Shown here one piece after another: positions 1 to 7,900 of a stretch of 9,695 nt of DNA. The DNA is from JAFDWI01 sp040255345 (GTDB lineage: Bacteria; Actinomycetota; Acidimicrobiia; Acidimicrobiales; Iamiaceae): the NCBI GenBank assembly GCA_040255345.1, contig JBDZUV010000117.1, positions 1 through 9,695 of the forward strand. Direction: 5' to 3'. The notes below the pieces were generated by a model that did not search any database, had not been told where the DNA came from, and saw nothing but the letters and a program-made list of their open reading frames with translations. A program made the position numbers and the translations under genes. How positions within the stretch are numbered: the stretch's first letter is position 1; each line of letters begins with the position of its first letter.

Positions 1-2
1 GC

Positions 3-1508
3 GACCTGAAGGTGCGTGACGAGCCGGTTGCGCTGGTCATCTCCGACCAACGGATGCCCCAGGTCTCGGGCTTCGAGGTGCTCGAGGCGGCGAAGGGACT
101 CTTCGCCGACCTGCGGACGGTGCTGCTCACCGCGTATGCCGACACCGAAGTCGCCATCGGCGCGATCAACCGGTTGCGCCTCGACTACTACATCCTCAAG
201 CCCTGGGATCCTCCTGGCGAACGCCTGTACCCGGTGGTCGATGATCTGCTCGGCGATTGGCACGCCTCGCACCGCCCCAGCGACCAGGTGACCCGGGTCG
301 TCGGTACCCGCCACTCCGCCGAGGCCCATGCCCTCCGAGACTTTCTGCAACGCAACCAGATACCGATGCTGTGGCTCGACGCGGACACCAGCGACGAGGC
401 ACAGCGGTTGCTCGCCGCGGCCGCCGGTCCGCTCCCGCTCGTGATCACCCCCGACGGCACCCGCCTCGACGCGCCCGACGTCGCCGCGCTCGCCGGCGCG
501 TTGGGCCACAAGACCACCACCGAGACCGCGGTGTTCGACCTGGCCATCGTCGGTGCCGGGCCGGCCGGTCTCGCGGCCTCGGTGTACGGCGCGAGCGAGG
601 GTCTGTCGACGGTCTGCATCGAACGCACCTCGCCGGGTGGGCAGGCCGGGCAGTCGTCGCGGATCGAGAACTACCTCGGTTTCCCCACGGGCATCGCCGG
701 TGCCGATCTCGCACGGCGCGCCGTGACCCAGGCCCGACGTTTCGACGTCGAGGTGCTCACCCCGGCCTCGGTCCGATCGCTGGATCTGAGCGGTCCCTAT
801 CCGCGGCTCGAGTTGGGCGACGGATCATCGGTCACGTCCGGGGCGCTCGTGCTCGCGTGCGGCGTCGAGTACAACACGATCGACGTCCCCGGTGCGGCCG
901 AGTTCGATGGGCGCGGCGTGTACTACGGGGCGGCGCTGAGCGAGCGCGACACGGTCGCCGGCGAGTCGATCGTGGTCGTCGGCGGCGCCAACTCGGCGGG
1001 CCAGGCCGCGGTGTACTTCTCGGACTACGCGAAGCGGGTCACGGTCATCTGCCGGTCGGCGTCCATCGGGGCGAAGATGTCGACGTACCTGGTCGACCAG
1101 ATCGCCGCCCGCGACAACATCGACGTGCGGTGCGGCGCGACGGTCCAGAGGGTGCTCGGCGACGGCCGGGTCGAAGCGGTCCTCATCGCCGAGTCGGAGA
1201 CGGACACGACCGAGGAGCTGCCCACTTCGTCGATCTTCGTGTTCATCGGCGCGTCGCCCCACACGTCGTGGCTCCCGGCCCAGATCGCCACCGACGACCG
1301 TGGGTTCATCCTCACGGGCCCCGCGCTGGGCCCGCGGCGGTACCCGGCGCAGGGCGGTACCGAACGCGACCCGTTCCTGTACGAGACCAGCGTCCCAGGG
1401 GTGTTCGCGGTCGGCGACGTGCGCGCCAGGTCGATCAAGCGGGTGGCGTCCGCCGTCGGCGAAGGGTCGGTCACCGTACAGATGGTGCACCAGTACCTGG
1501 GGAGCTGA
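3..1508 (+). CDS. Response-regulator receiver / thioredoxin-reductase-like FAD oxidoreductase fusion (5' partial)
   Basis: The reading frame is open to the left edge, so the true start and roughly the first 40 residues of the receiver are missing. Counting the GTG at 12 as residue 1, the receiver shows the phospho-acceptor Asp12 in ISDQRMP, the Thr of LLTAYAD (T40) and the Lys of YILKPWD (K63). Residues about 94-165 look like the thioredoxin/glutaredoxin-like linker of this fusion family (VVGTRHSAEAHALRDFL). From about 176 follows a thioredoxin-reductase fold: FAD site GAGPAGLAAS (181-190), PGGQAGQSSRIENYLGFP, NAD(P) site VVVGGANSAGQAA (321-333) and the C-terminal FAD motif GVFAVGDVRARS. The canonical CATC redox pair is absent: that position reads YYGAALSERDTVAG, with no cysteine. 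Thioredoxin reduction through this site is therefore unlikely; NAD(P)H-dependent reduction of another acceptor, controlled by receiver phosphorylation, is inferred. It lies 67 bp upstream of another flavoprotein, possibly in one transcript. Confidence 0.92.
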   Translation, partial: DLKVRDEPVALVISDQRMPQVSGFEVLEAAKGLFADLRTVLLTAYADTEVAIGAINRLRLDYYILKPWDPPGERLYPVVDDLLGDWHASHRPSDQVTRVVGTRHSAEAHALRDFLQRNQIPMLWLDADTSDEAQRLLAAAAGPLPLVITPDGTRLDAPDVAALAGALGHKTTTETAVFDLAIVGAGPAGLAASVYGASEGLSTVCIERTSPGGQAGQSSRIENYLGFPTGIAGADLARRAVTQARRFDVEVLTPASVRSLDLSGPYPRLELGDGSSVTSGALVLACGVEYNTIDVPGAAEFDGRGVYYGAALSERDTVAGESIVVVGGANSAGQAAVYFSDYAKRVTVICRSASIGAKMSTYLVDQIAARDNIDVRCGATVQRVLGDGRVEAVLIAESETDTTEELPTSSIFVFIGASPHTSWLPAQIATDDRGFILTGPALGPRRYPAQGGTERDPFLYETSVPGVFAVGDVRARSIKRVASAVGEGSVTVQMVHQYLGS

Positions 1509-1531
1509 CCGGCACGCCGGGCTCCGGGCGC

Positions 1532-1537
1532 TACCGT
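1532..1537 (+). promoter_or_regulatory. Possible -10 hexamer TACCGT upstream of the CoA-disulfide reductase gene
   Basis: TACCGT fits the loose actinobacterial TANNNT -10 pattern. It would place a transcript start near 1544, giving a leader of about 30 nt that contains the ribosome-binding site. No convincing -35 is visible, and the gene could instead be read through from upstream. Confidence 0.25.
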
Positions 1538-1575
1538 GCGGAGCAGACCGGAACCCGTGAAAAAGGGAGCACACG

Positions 1576-2940
1576 ATGGCCAGACTGGTGGTGATCGGCG
1601 GGGTCGCCGGCGGCGCTTCGGCCGCCGGACGGGCCAAGCGGCTCGACCCGGACCTCGACGTCGTCGTGTACGAACGGGGCGAGGTCACCTCCTATGCGGC
1701 GTGTGGCCTGCCGTATCTGGTCGGCGACCAGATGTTCGATGCCGACGATCTCGTCGCCCGCACCCCCCAAGAGCTCCGGGACGCCGGGCTCGATGTGCGC
1801 GTCGCTCATGAGGTCGTCGGCATCGACCCCGACGCACGCACCGTCGAAGTCCGCGATCTCGTGGGCGGCCGGTCCTTCACCGACGGGTTCGACGATCTGC
1901 TGATCGCGACCGGTGCGGCACCGATCCGCCCACCGCTGGACGGCGTCGACAGCCCGGGCATCCTGGGGATCAGATCCATCCCCGACGCCGCCACGATCGA
2001 CGCGGTCATCCGGGAACGTGCCCCCGAACGAGCGGTCGTGGTCGGCGGTGGCTACATCGGGATCGAGATGGCCGAGGCGTTCGTCGAACGCGGCCTTGCC
2101 GTGACGATGATCGAGCTGCGCGACGCGCCCATGGCGACGTTGGACGCGGACATGGGCGGGCGCGTGGCCGATGCGATCCGCGACCTGGGCGTCGACCTGC
2201 GCCTCGGTACGAGCGTCGAGGGGTTCACCACCGCCGACGACTGGGTGGCCGCGGTGGCGACCGGTGACGGTGAGCTGCCGGCCGATCTGGTGATGATGGG
2301 TCTCGGAATGCGTCCGAGCGTGGCGCTGGCAGAGGGGGCGGGCATCGCGATCGGCCCGTCCGGTGCCATCGACACCGATGCCCGCATGGCCACCCGCACC
2401 GAAGGAGTCTGGGCCGCCGGTGACTGTGTCGAGTCTCTGCATCGCATCAGTCACCAGCCCGTCTCGATCGCCCTGGGCACGCATGCCAACAAGCAGGGGC
2501 GGGTCGCCGGCACGAACATCGCCGGGGGCGCGGCACGCTTTCCCGGTGTGATCGGCACCGCGATCACCCGGGTCGGGTCGACCGAGATCGCCCGGACCGG
2601 CCTGAACGAGACCGAAGCTCACCAGGCGGGTTTCGCCACGGTCGCCGCCACTGCCGAGGGCCTGACCCGCGCGCGGTACTACCCGGGCGCACAGGACCTG
2701 GCCGTGAAGGTCGTGGCCGAGCGCGGTACCGGCCGGATGCTGGGCGCCCAGATCGTCGGCGGACCCGAGGCGGGCAAGCGGATCGACGTGCTGGCGCTCG
2801 CCGTGTGGCACGGGATGGGCGTCGAGGAGTTCTCGATGCTCGACCTGTCGTACGCACCGCCGATGGCACCGGTGTGGGAGACCTCGATGATCGCCGCCCG
2901 CCTGACCGCGCAGGCGGCAACTGCTCCAGCCGCGAAGTGA
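1576..2940 (+). CDS. CoA-disulfide reductase-type FAD/NAD(P)H oxidoreductase
   Basis: A 454-residue protein of the class III pyridine nucleotide-disulfide oxidoreductases (CoA-disulfide reductase, NADH oxidase/peroxidase, NADH-polysulfide/persulfide reductase). Visible parts are the N-terminal FAD motif GGVAGGASAAG (8-18), one redox cysteine at C43 in SYAACGLPYLVG (same position as Cys43 of staphylococcal CoA-disulfide reductase), NAD(P) motif VVVGGGYIGIEMAE (154-167) and second FAD motif GVWAAGDC (277-284). The dimerisation domain has YYPGA (368-372) and DLSYAPPMAPVWE (423-435), whose tyrosines correspond to those that assist CoA-disulfide reduction in characterised members. There is no C-terminal rhodanese domain, which argues against the CoADR-rhodanese fusion. 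Expected role: NAD(P)H-dependent reduction of CoA disulfide or a CoA-linked persulfide in the cytoplasm. Water-forming NADH oxidase remains an alternative. The ATG at 1576 has a GGGAG ribosome-binding site at 1565-1569. Confidence 0.93.
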   Translation: MARLVVIGGVAGGASAAGRAKRLDPDLDVVVYERGEVTSYAACGLPYLVGDQMFDADDLVARTPQELRDAGLDVRVAHEVVGIDPDARTVEVRDLVGGRSFTDGFDDLLIATGAAPIRPPLDGVDSPGILGIRSIPDAATIDAVIRERAPERAVVVGGGYIGIEMAEAFVERGLAVTMIELRDAPMATLDADMGGRVADAIRDLGVDLRLGTSVEGFTTADDWVAAVATGDGELPADLVMMGLGMRPSVALAEGAGIAIGPSGAIDTDARMATRTEGVWAAGDCVESLHRISHQPVSIALGTHANKQGRVAGTNIAGGAARFPGVIGTAITRVGSTEIARTGLNETEAHQAGFATVAATAEGLTRARYYPGAQDLAVKVVAERGTGRMLGAQIVGGPEAGKRIDVLALAVWHGMGVEEFSMLDLSYAPPMAPVWETSMIAARLTAQAATAPAAK

Positions 2941-3013
2941 CGGGGGTCGCCCTGCGGCACGGGTGCACGCCATCGGGCACCACGGGCCAGTTCGCGACCT
3001 CGCGAGGCCCGAG

Positions 3014-3036
3014 ATCCGTCGGGCGACCCGACCGAT
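3014..3036. repeat. 23-bp inverted repeat between the CoA-disulfide reductase and SDR genes
   Basis: The arms GTCGGG (3018-3023) and CCCGAC (3027-3032) are perfect around a 3-nt centre CGA. ATC (3014-3016) and GAT (3034-3036) pair further out across one C/C mismatch. No T-run follows, so it is either a U-tract-less transcription terminator for the upstream gene or a regulator site just upstream of the KstR-like operator. A perfect palindrome CCTCGCGAGG also lies at 2998-3007. The rest of 2941-3103 shows nothing else beyond the promoter described separately. Confidence 0.5.
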
Positions 3037-3045
3037 TCGACGCCG

Positions 3046-3059
3046 CGGAACGTGTTCTA
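3046..3059. promoter_or_regulatory. KstR-like TetR-family operator (CGGAACGTGTTCTA)
   Basis: The published KstR consensus, for the repressor of mycobacterial cholesterol/lipid catabolism, is TnnAACnnGTTnnA. This site matches every fixed base except the first (C instead of T). It overlaps the -10 candidate of the SDR gene by two bases, a typical repressor placement. The regulator itself is not in the window, so binding by KstR or a related TetR protein is inference. Confidence 0.55.
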
Positions 3060-3063
3060 GTCT
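3058..3063 (+). promoter_or_regulatory. -10 hexamer TAGTCT of the SDR promoter
   Basis: TANNNT hexamer about 40 bp upstream of the chosen ATG. A transcript starting near 3070 would have a short leader of about 34 nt carrying the AAGGGGAAG ribosome-binding site (3090-3098). No clear -35 is visible; the position that overlaps the operator supports it. Confidence 0.4.
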
Positions 3064-3103
3064 CGGGGTGCGGCGATCGATGAACCGACAAGGGGAAGAC
3101 CTC

Positions 3104-3883
3104 ATGCTGCTGGAGAACTCGACGGTGCTGATCACCGGAGTGGGAACCGGCCTGGGACGCGAGTGCGCGCTGGCCGCCCGACGTGAAGGCGCCGACGTGG
3201 TCATCGCGGCCCGCAGCACCGACACGCTCGACACGATCGCCGACGAGGTCGACCCCACCGGCGACACGGTGCTCGCGCACCCCACCGACATCGGCGACCC
3301 CGATGCGTGCGCCACCCTCGTCGCCGCGGCCATCGAGCGGTTCGGTCGCGTCGACGCACTCGTCCAGGTCGCCGCGTACGACAACGCCTGGGGCGGCGTG
3401 TTCGACATGCACGACGACCAGTGGCGTCGGGCCTTCGACACCAACGTGCTCGGTTCGCTCAACATCGTGCGGGCGCTGGCCCCGTCGATGCGCGACGCCG
3501 GCGGAGGTTCGATCGTGCTGATCGGTTCGCAGTCGATGTTCCTGCCGCACCTTCCCCAGGCGGGTTACGCCGCATCGAAGGCCGCGTTGTTGTCGACGAC
3601 CTATCACCTGGCCGACGAGTTGGGCCCCGACAACATCCGGGTGAACATGGTGGTGCCGTCCTGGATGATGGGCCCGCCGGTGCAGCTGCTGATCGACTAC
3701 CGCTCGAAGACCGAAGGCAAGTCACCCGAGCAGGTCGTCGACGACATCGCCGGAGACTTCCCGCTCGGGCGCATGACCGGCGACGACGAGGTGGCCGACG
3801 TGGTGACGTTCTTCTGTTCGTCGCTCGCCAAGGCGGTGACGGGTCAGCACCTCCTGGTCAACGCGGGCGAACTGAAGCACTGA
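3104..3883 (+). CDS. Short-chain dehydrogenase/reductase (SDR family oxidoreductase)
   Basis: A 259-residue classical-size SDR. It shows the cofactor motif TGVGTGLG (11-18), an acidic residue in the adenine pocket (HPTDIGD, 59-65), FDTNVLG with the structural Asn114, and the catalytic triad Ser142, Tyr155 and Lys159 (YAASK). The usual NNAG motif after strand 4 is replaced by QVAA (88-91), and the PG after strand 6 reads PS in VVPSWMMGPPV. It probably oxidises or reduces a hydroxyl/keto group on a hydrophobic substrate using NAD(P); the substrate is unknown. The ATG at 3104 is chosen because AAGGGGAAG precedes it by 5 nt and the Rossmann strand starts about seven residues later. In-frame starts at 2963 and 3080 would add residues unlike an SDR and run across the promoter. 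The KstR-like operator upstream suggests a place in sterol or lipid metabolism. Confidence 0.92.
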   Translation: MLLENSTVLITGVGTGLGRECALAARREGADVVIAARSTDTLDTIADEVDPTGDTVLAHPTDIGDPDACATLVAAAIERFGRVDALVQVAAYDNAWGGVFDMHDDQWRRAFDTNVLGSLNIVRALAPSMRDAGGGSIVLIGSQSMFLPHLPQAGYAASKAALLSTTYHLADELGPDNIRVNMVVPSWMMGPPVQLLIDYRSKTEGKSPEQVVDDIAGDFPLGRMTGDDEVADVVTFFCSSLAKAVTGQHLLVNAGELKH

Positions 3884-3886
3884 CGT

Positions 3887-3900
3887 CCCGGGCATCCGGG
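3887..3900 (+). terminator. Short GC hairpin just after the SDR stop codon
   Basis: CCCGG (3887-3891) and CCGGG (3896-3900) form a 5-bp stem with a GCAT loop, starting 4 nt after the stop. There is no following T-run, so its activity as a terminator is uncertain. Confidence 0.3.
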
Positions 3901-3924
3901 CCGCCGATCAGACCCGTGCTACCG

Positions 3925-3939
3925 CCGGTAACATACCGG
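3925..3939 (+). promoter_or_regulatory. Leaderless promoter with an overlapping dyad (CCGGTA-ACA-TACCGG)
   Basis: A perfect 6-bp inverted repeat (3925-3930 and 3934-3939) contains a TAACAT -10 hexamer at 3929-3934, whose last base is 8 nt from the ATG at 3942. That spacing would put the transcript start at or next to the A of the start codon. No Shine-Dalgarno sequence exists in 3884-3941, which agrees with leaderless translation, common in actinobacteria. The dyad covering the -10 could be a repressor site. Confidence 0.45.
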
Positions 3940-3941
3940 TC

Positions 3942-4910
3942 ATGTCTTCTGTCGCCCTCGAATCCGCCCAGACCAGAGACCCCGAACGGGTCATCGAGGT
4001 CCGCCGACCCGATTTCGATGCGATGATCGCCGGGCTCGATCGGTCGTTCACCGCGGACGACGACGTGATCTCGGCCCATCTGCTCGCGGTGCTGTCGGGG
4101 TTGTTCCCCGACGGTGAGGAGATGTTCATCGAAGCGGTGCGGCACTACCGCGACCGGGTCACCGACCCGGCGCTGAAGCGGCAGGTGAACGCGTTCATCG
4201 GCCAGGAGGTCACCCACGGTCGTCAGCACCGCAAATTGAACGAACGCTTCGCCGAGCTGGGCTACCGCTCGAAGATCGTCGAAGCGTCGATGGCGGCAGA
4301 CGAGTTCTCGCTCACCCCCGGCATGCAGCGTTTCGTCTGGCTGGTCAGCCGGGTCGGACCACTCAAGGGCCTGACCGAGAACCTCGAGGAACGCCGGGCC
4401 GCGGGCCCTGATCCGGTGTTCCGGCTCGCGCTCACCGCCGCGCTCGAGCACTACACCGCGGCCATGGCCGAACTGCTGCTCACCGACGCCGACCTGCAGG
4501 CGTTGTTCGCCGATGCCGGGCTGTTCCGGTTCTGGGCCTGGCACGCGATCGAGGAATCCGAGCACCGCTCGGTCGCGTTCGACGTGTACGAACTCGTCGG
4601 CGACGAAGACACCCGGGTCCGAGCCATGAAACTGGCCGGGCTGGGGTTGTTCTTCATCGCCGGCTGGCACACGGTGGCCGGTGTGCTGCACGACCGACGG
4701 TCCTGGCAGCGGCTCGGTCTCGCCAGGAGCATCTGGCGCAACCGCACCAATCCGCTGTTGTCCAAGCGATTCCGCAAGCGGATCGGCGAGTACTACCGAG
4801 ACGGGTTCCACCCTCTCGACCACGACACCGCCGCTCTCGAATCCCGGTGGCGAGCCTGGCTCGATGACGACGGCCCCCGGCCCCCGGCGGTGTCGACCAC
4901 GCAGCGGTGA
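3942..4910 (+). CDS. Metal_hydrol (PF10118) family protein, putative di-metal ferritin-like enzyme
   Basis: A 322-residue protein that matches the PF10118 'predicted metal-dependent hydrolase' family by its start VIEVRRPDFDA (18-28) and internal motifs LSGLFPDGEEMF (51-62), FIGQEVTHGRQHRKLN (85-100), ALEHYTA (167-173) and HAIEESEHRSVAFDVY (201-216). Two ExxH motifs (E89/H92 and E205/H208), with E59/E60 and E169, have the spacing of a four-helix di-iron centre; this ligand assignment is inference. Residues about 230-249 (KLAGLGLFFIAGWHTVAGVL) are hydrophobic and may associate with the membrane. The family's substrate is not established; its genes often sit among actinobacterial lipid-metabolism genes, which fits the SDR and KstR-like site upstream. 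The ATG at 3942 is supported by the leaderless -10. The gene converges on the surface protease gene with a 14-bp gap. Confidence 0.88.
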   Translation: MSSVALESAQTRDPERVIEVRRPDFDAMIAGLDRSFTADDDVISAHLLAVLSGLFPDGEEMFIEAVRHYRDRVTDPALKRQVNAFIGQEVTHGRQHRKLNERFAELGYRSKIVEASMAADEFSLTPGMQRFVWLVSRVGPLKGLTENLEERRAAGPDPVFRLALTAALEHYTAAMAELLLTDADLQALFADAGLFRFWAWHAIEESEHRSVAFDVYELVGDEDTRVRAMKLAGLGLFFIAGWHTVAGVLHDRRSWQRLGLARSIWRNRTNPLLSKRFRKRIGEYYRDGFHPLDHDTAALESRWRAWLDDDGPRPPAVSTTQR

Positions 4911-4918
4911 GAGACCGC
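4904..4918. terminator. Hairpin in the 14-bp convergent junction
   Basis: GCGGT (4904-4908), loop GAGAG, ACCGC (4914-4918). The left arm overlaps the last codons and the stop (4908-4910) of the PF10118 gene, and the right arm lies just beyond the opposite gene's stop (4925-4927). It could serve both convergent transcripts, but the stem is short and lacks a T-run. Confidence 0.35.
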
Positions 4919-4924
4919 GCTGAC

Positions 4925-7900
4925 TCAGTGGCCCGCGGCACGGCGGTGGCGGCGGGACGATTCGATCACCACGCCCGCAGCGAGCAGCCCGGCACCCAGG
5001 ATGGCCAGATCAGCGGTCCGCGACCCGGTCATGGCCAGTGAGCCGGGCGAACCCCGGAGCGATCCGTGGTCGCCGGTTCCGGGTCCGTTTCTCCCGACGT
5101 CGTGCGGGCCGGCGGATGCGGGCACCGTCGTGTGGGTCGTGGCACCACTCGACGAGGTCGGTGCCACCGTCGTGACCGGCATCGTCGTGACCGGCATCGT
5201 CGTGGGCGGCAGCGTCGTGCCGGGCAGGGTCGTGGGCGGTCGGGTCACGGCCCGGGCACAGTCGCCCTGGTTGTGGCCGGAGTTGGCTGCATCACAGTTC
5301 CACGACGGCCACTGGGGTGCGGTTGCCGATCCGGTGTGCCAGACCTGGAGCACCCCGTCACGGCGGAATTGTGCGACCTCCATCGTCCCGTCCCCCTCCC
5401 AGTCGCCGATCGCCGGTGTTCCCACCGTCCACCCGCCCGTCAGCTTGGGCCAGCCCGCGGGTGACGATCCGGTCGCGTCGAAGGCGTTCAACGTGTAGAC
5501 CCCGTTGCCCGCGATCACCTCCGCGGCACCGTCACCGTCGAGATCGCCGATCGCCGGTTGCACGAAGAACGCCATGTCGCTCACCGCCTGGGGAAACCCG
5601 GGCAACGGCGTACCCGTGGTGCCGTCGTAGGCCATGACCTGGTCGTCGTTGGGCAACTGCAGGTCGTTCAACTGGATGTCGACCAGGCGTGAAAAACCCA
5701 GCGTCGGCACGCCGATGTCGTGGGAACCGTCCCCCGACAGGTCGCCCAGGGCCGGGCCGGCGAACGCGACGATCGTCGCCGCGAGATCGTCCGAGTTCCG
5801 GTCGGCCCCGAACTGGCCCGCGCGGACGTTGCCGAGTCCCGCGGCCCACACCGCGGGGATCGCACCGTCGGCGGTGCTGCCGTAGGTGGGCGTGCCGTCC
5901 GCGTCGAAGACCATGAGGGTGCCGGTGGCACTCGCCGCGGCCACCTGTGGGGGGCCGGCGGGCCCCACGAGGTGCCCGACGACGGCCGGCATGGTGACTC
6001 CGTCACCGATCGTGGGCAGCGCCTCGGTCTGGAGCATGGGGAGCTTCACCGGCCAACCCGGCAGATACGCGCCCGCGTCGGGGTTCGCGGTGCCCGCGGG
6101 CGCTGGGGCCGCGTCGGTGCCCTTCGACGAGATCGCGTACAGCCGGGAGTTCCCCAGATCAGACACCTGTTGCAGCAGGGTCACCATGTCCCGTCCGTCA
6201 CCACCGATGTTCACCGCTTCGCCGTATTCCTCCTGGGCGCCGATGATGATGTCCACGTGGCCGTCACCGTCGAGGTCGGACAGCGTCGGCGTGGCGGTCA
6301 GTGAACCGCCCTCCTTCGCGTCGGCACCGGGTGCGAAGGTCACGTGGTGGCTGACGGGGTCGACCGACGCGACCGTGTCGGGGTCGACGACGAGCACCGG
6401 GAAGCCCTGCACCGGTGTGCCGTCGGCGTGCCAGGCGTACACATGGCGGTCCATGCCGGCCGCGACGATCTCCAGGGTTCCGTCGCCGTCGAGATCGCCG
6501 AGCGCGGGCGCGCTGAAGAAGCCTGGCTGGGTCCGGTTGAACTCGTCCTGCGACTCAGAGCTGTCACGGGAATAGGCGGGATTCGAATGCATCGTGGCGA
6601 CCCGGTGTCCGCTTGACGACCACACGTAGACACCGCCGTCGACATCTGCGTCGACGACCTCGGCCTGCCCGTCACCGTCGAGATCGCCGACGGCCGGCGC
6701 GCCCAGCACGAACGCGCCGGCGGGCGTGTCGATGCCGTCGGCCGCGCCGGTCGCCGAACCGGTCGGCCAGAACGGCGATGGGTCGCCCGAGACCGGGAAT
6801 CCCGCCGACTCGGAGCCGTCCGACTCGAACGCGTGGATCTGCCCGTCGTCGGTCGCGACGACCAGCTCGTTGCGACCGTCGCCGTCGAGGTCGACGAAGC
6901 GGGCCGACGAGCTTCCCGCACCGGCGATCTTCTTCGGATACCCGGCGACCAGGTCACCGTCGTCATGGACGAAGACCTGTTTCTGCATCTCGCCGTCCAA
7001 CCCGTCGCTCTCCCCGCCGTGGGCGTGCACGACCACCCGGATCCGTACCGAGTACTTCTCTTCGTCCGGTCGGTTCCGGTCGGCCGCGTCGGTCGGGGTG
7101 CCGTGCCCCCCATCGGGAAGGGTCGCGGCGACCTCGGCCAGGTCGAGGTGCGCGAGCGTGCCGTCGACCGCCGCGGTCAACCCGGTGCCGGTTCCCGCCG
7201 TGTGCCAGGTGTCGGCCGCCGGATACTCGGGCCCCTGCATGCCGGGCGCCCACTGGACCTCATAGTCGTAGGAATCGGCCCGGGGTGCCGCGACATGGCC
7301 GGTCACCGGAACCGATCCCGCGATTCCCTCGACGTCGAACCACGATGGCGAGTCGATCATGGCTTCGGGCGGAATCCGGCGGTCACGGACCGCCTTGACG
7401 ATCTCGTAGGCGTTCATCCGGCCGTAGCCATAGGTGCCGTCCCAGCCGGGCCGCGACGGGTAGCGGACCGTGTCGGCGATCGGGTTCCCCGACGGGGTCC
7501 CGAAGTCGTTGGCCGGATCCACCGAGTTGGGGGTCGAGAAGTCGACGTCATCCGCGGTGGCCCGCACGATCTGCATCGCCTCGTTCGCCGACAGCGTGAT
7601 GCCGCGGTCGTCCGCGGCGCTCTGCAATAGGCCCATGATGCCCGCGGAGATCCCGGTCGCCTCCGACGAACAGCTCGACGACGAGACCGACACGAACGTG
7701 CGCCCACCGAAGTTCGTGCAGCCGTTCAGGGCGAGATATCCGGTCTCTGCGCCGTCCTGGAGCAGACCGCTCTTCAGGTGGGTGACCGAGTTGACCGTCA
7801 TCGTGTGCTCGAGGGAACTCGACAGGTTCGGATGTCTGGAAGCCTCGTCGGCCATCGACGCGACCGTCACGACCCCACGGGCGTACGCGGCGTCGATCGC

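Noticed and set aside
2963..3103. In-frame upstream starts for the SDR gene at 2963 and 3080.
   Set aside because: The added residues are Arg/His-rich and unlike an SDR N-terminus, they cross the promoter and operator, and AAGGGGAAG is correctly spaced only for the ATG at 3104.
1531..3465. A 644-codon open frame on the - strand opposite the CoA-disulfide reductase and SDR genes.
   Set aside because: It is a high-GC shadow frame with low-complexity His/Arg/Gly/Asp-rich translation; both + strand genes there have clear family motifs.
6833..7630. A 265-codon + strand open frame antisense to the protease gene.
   Set aside because: It is the complement of well-supported FG-GAP and S8 coding sequence and shows no motif of its own.
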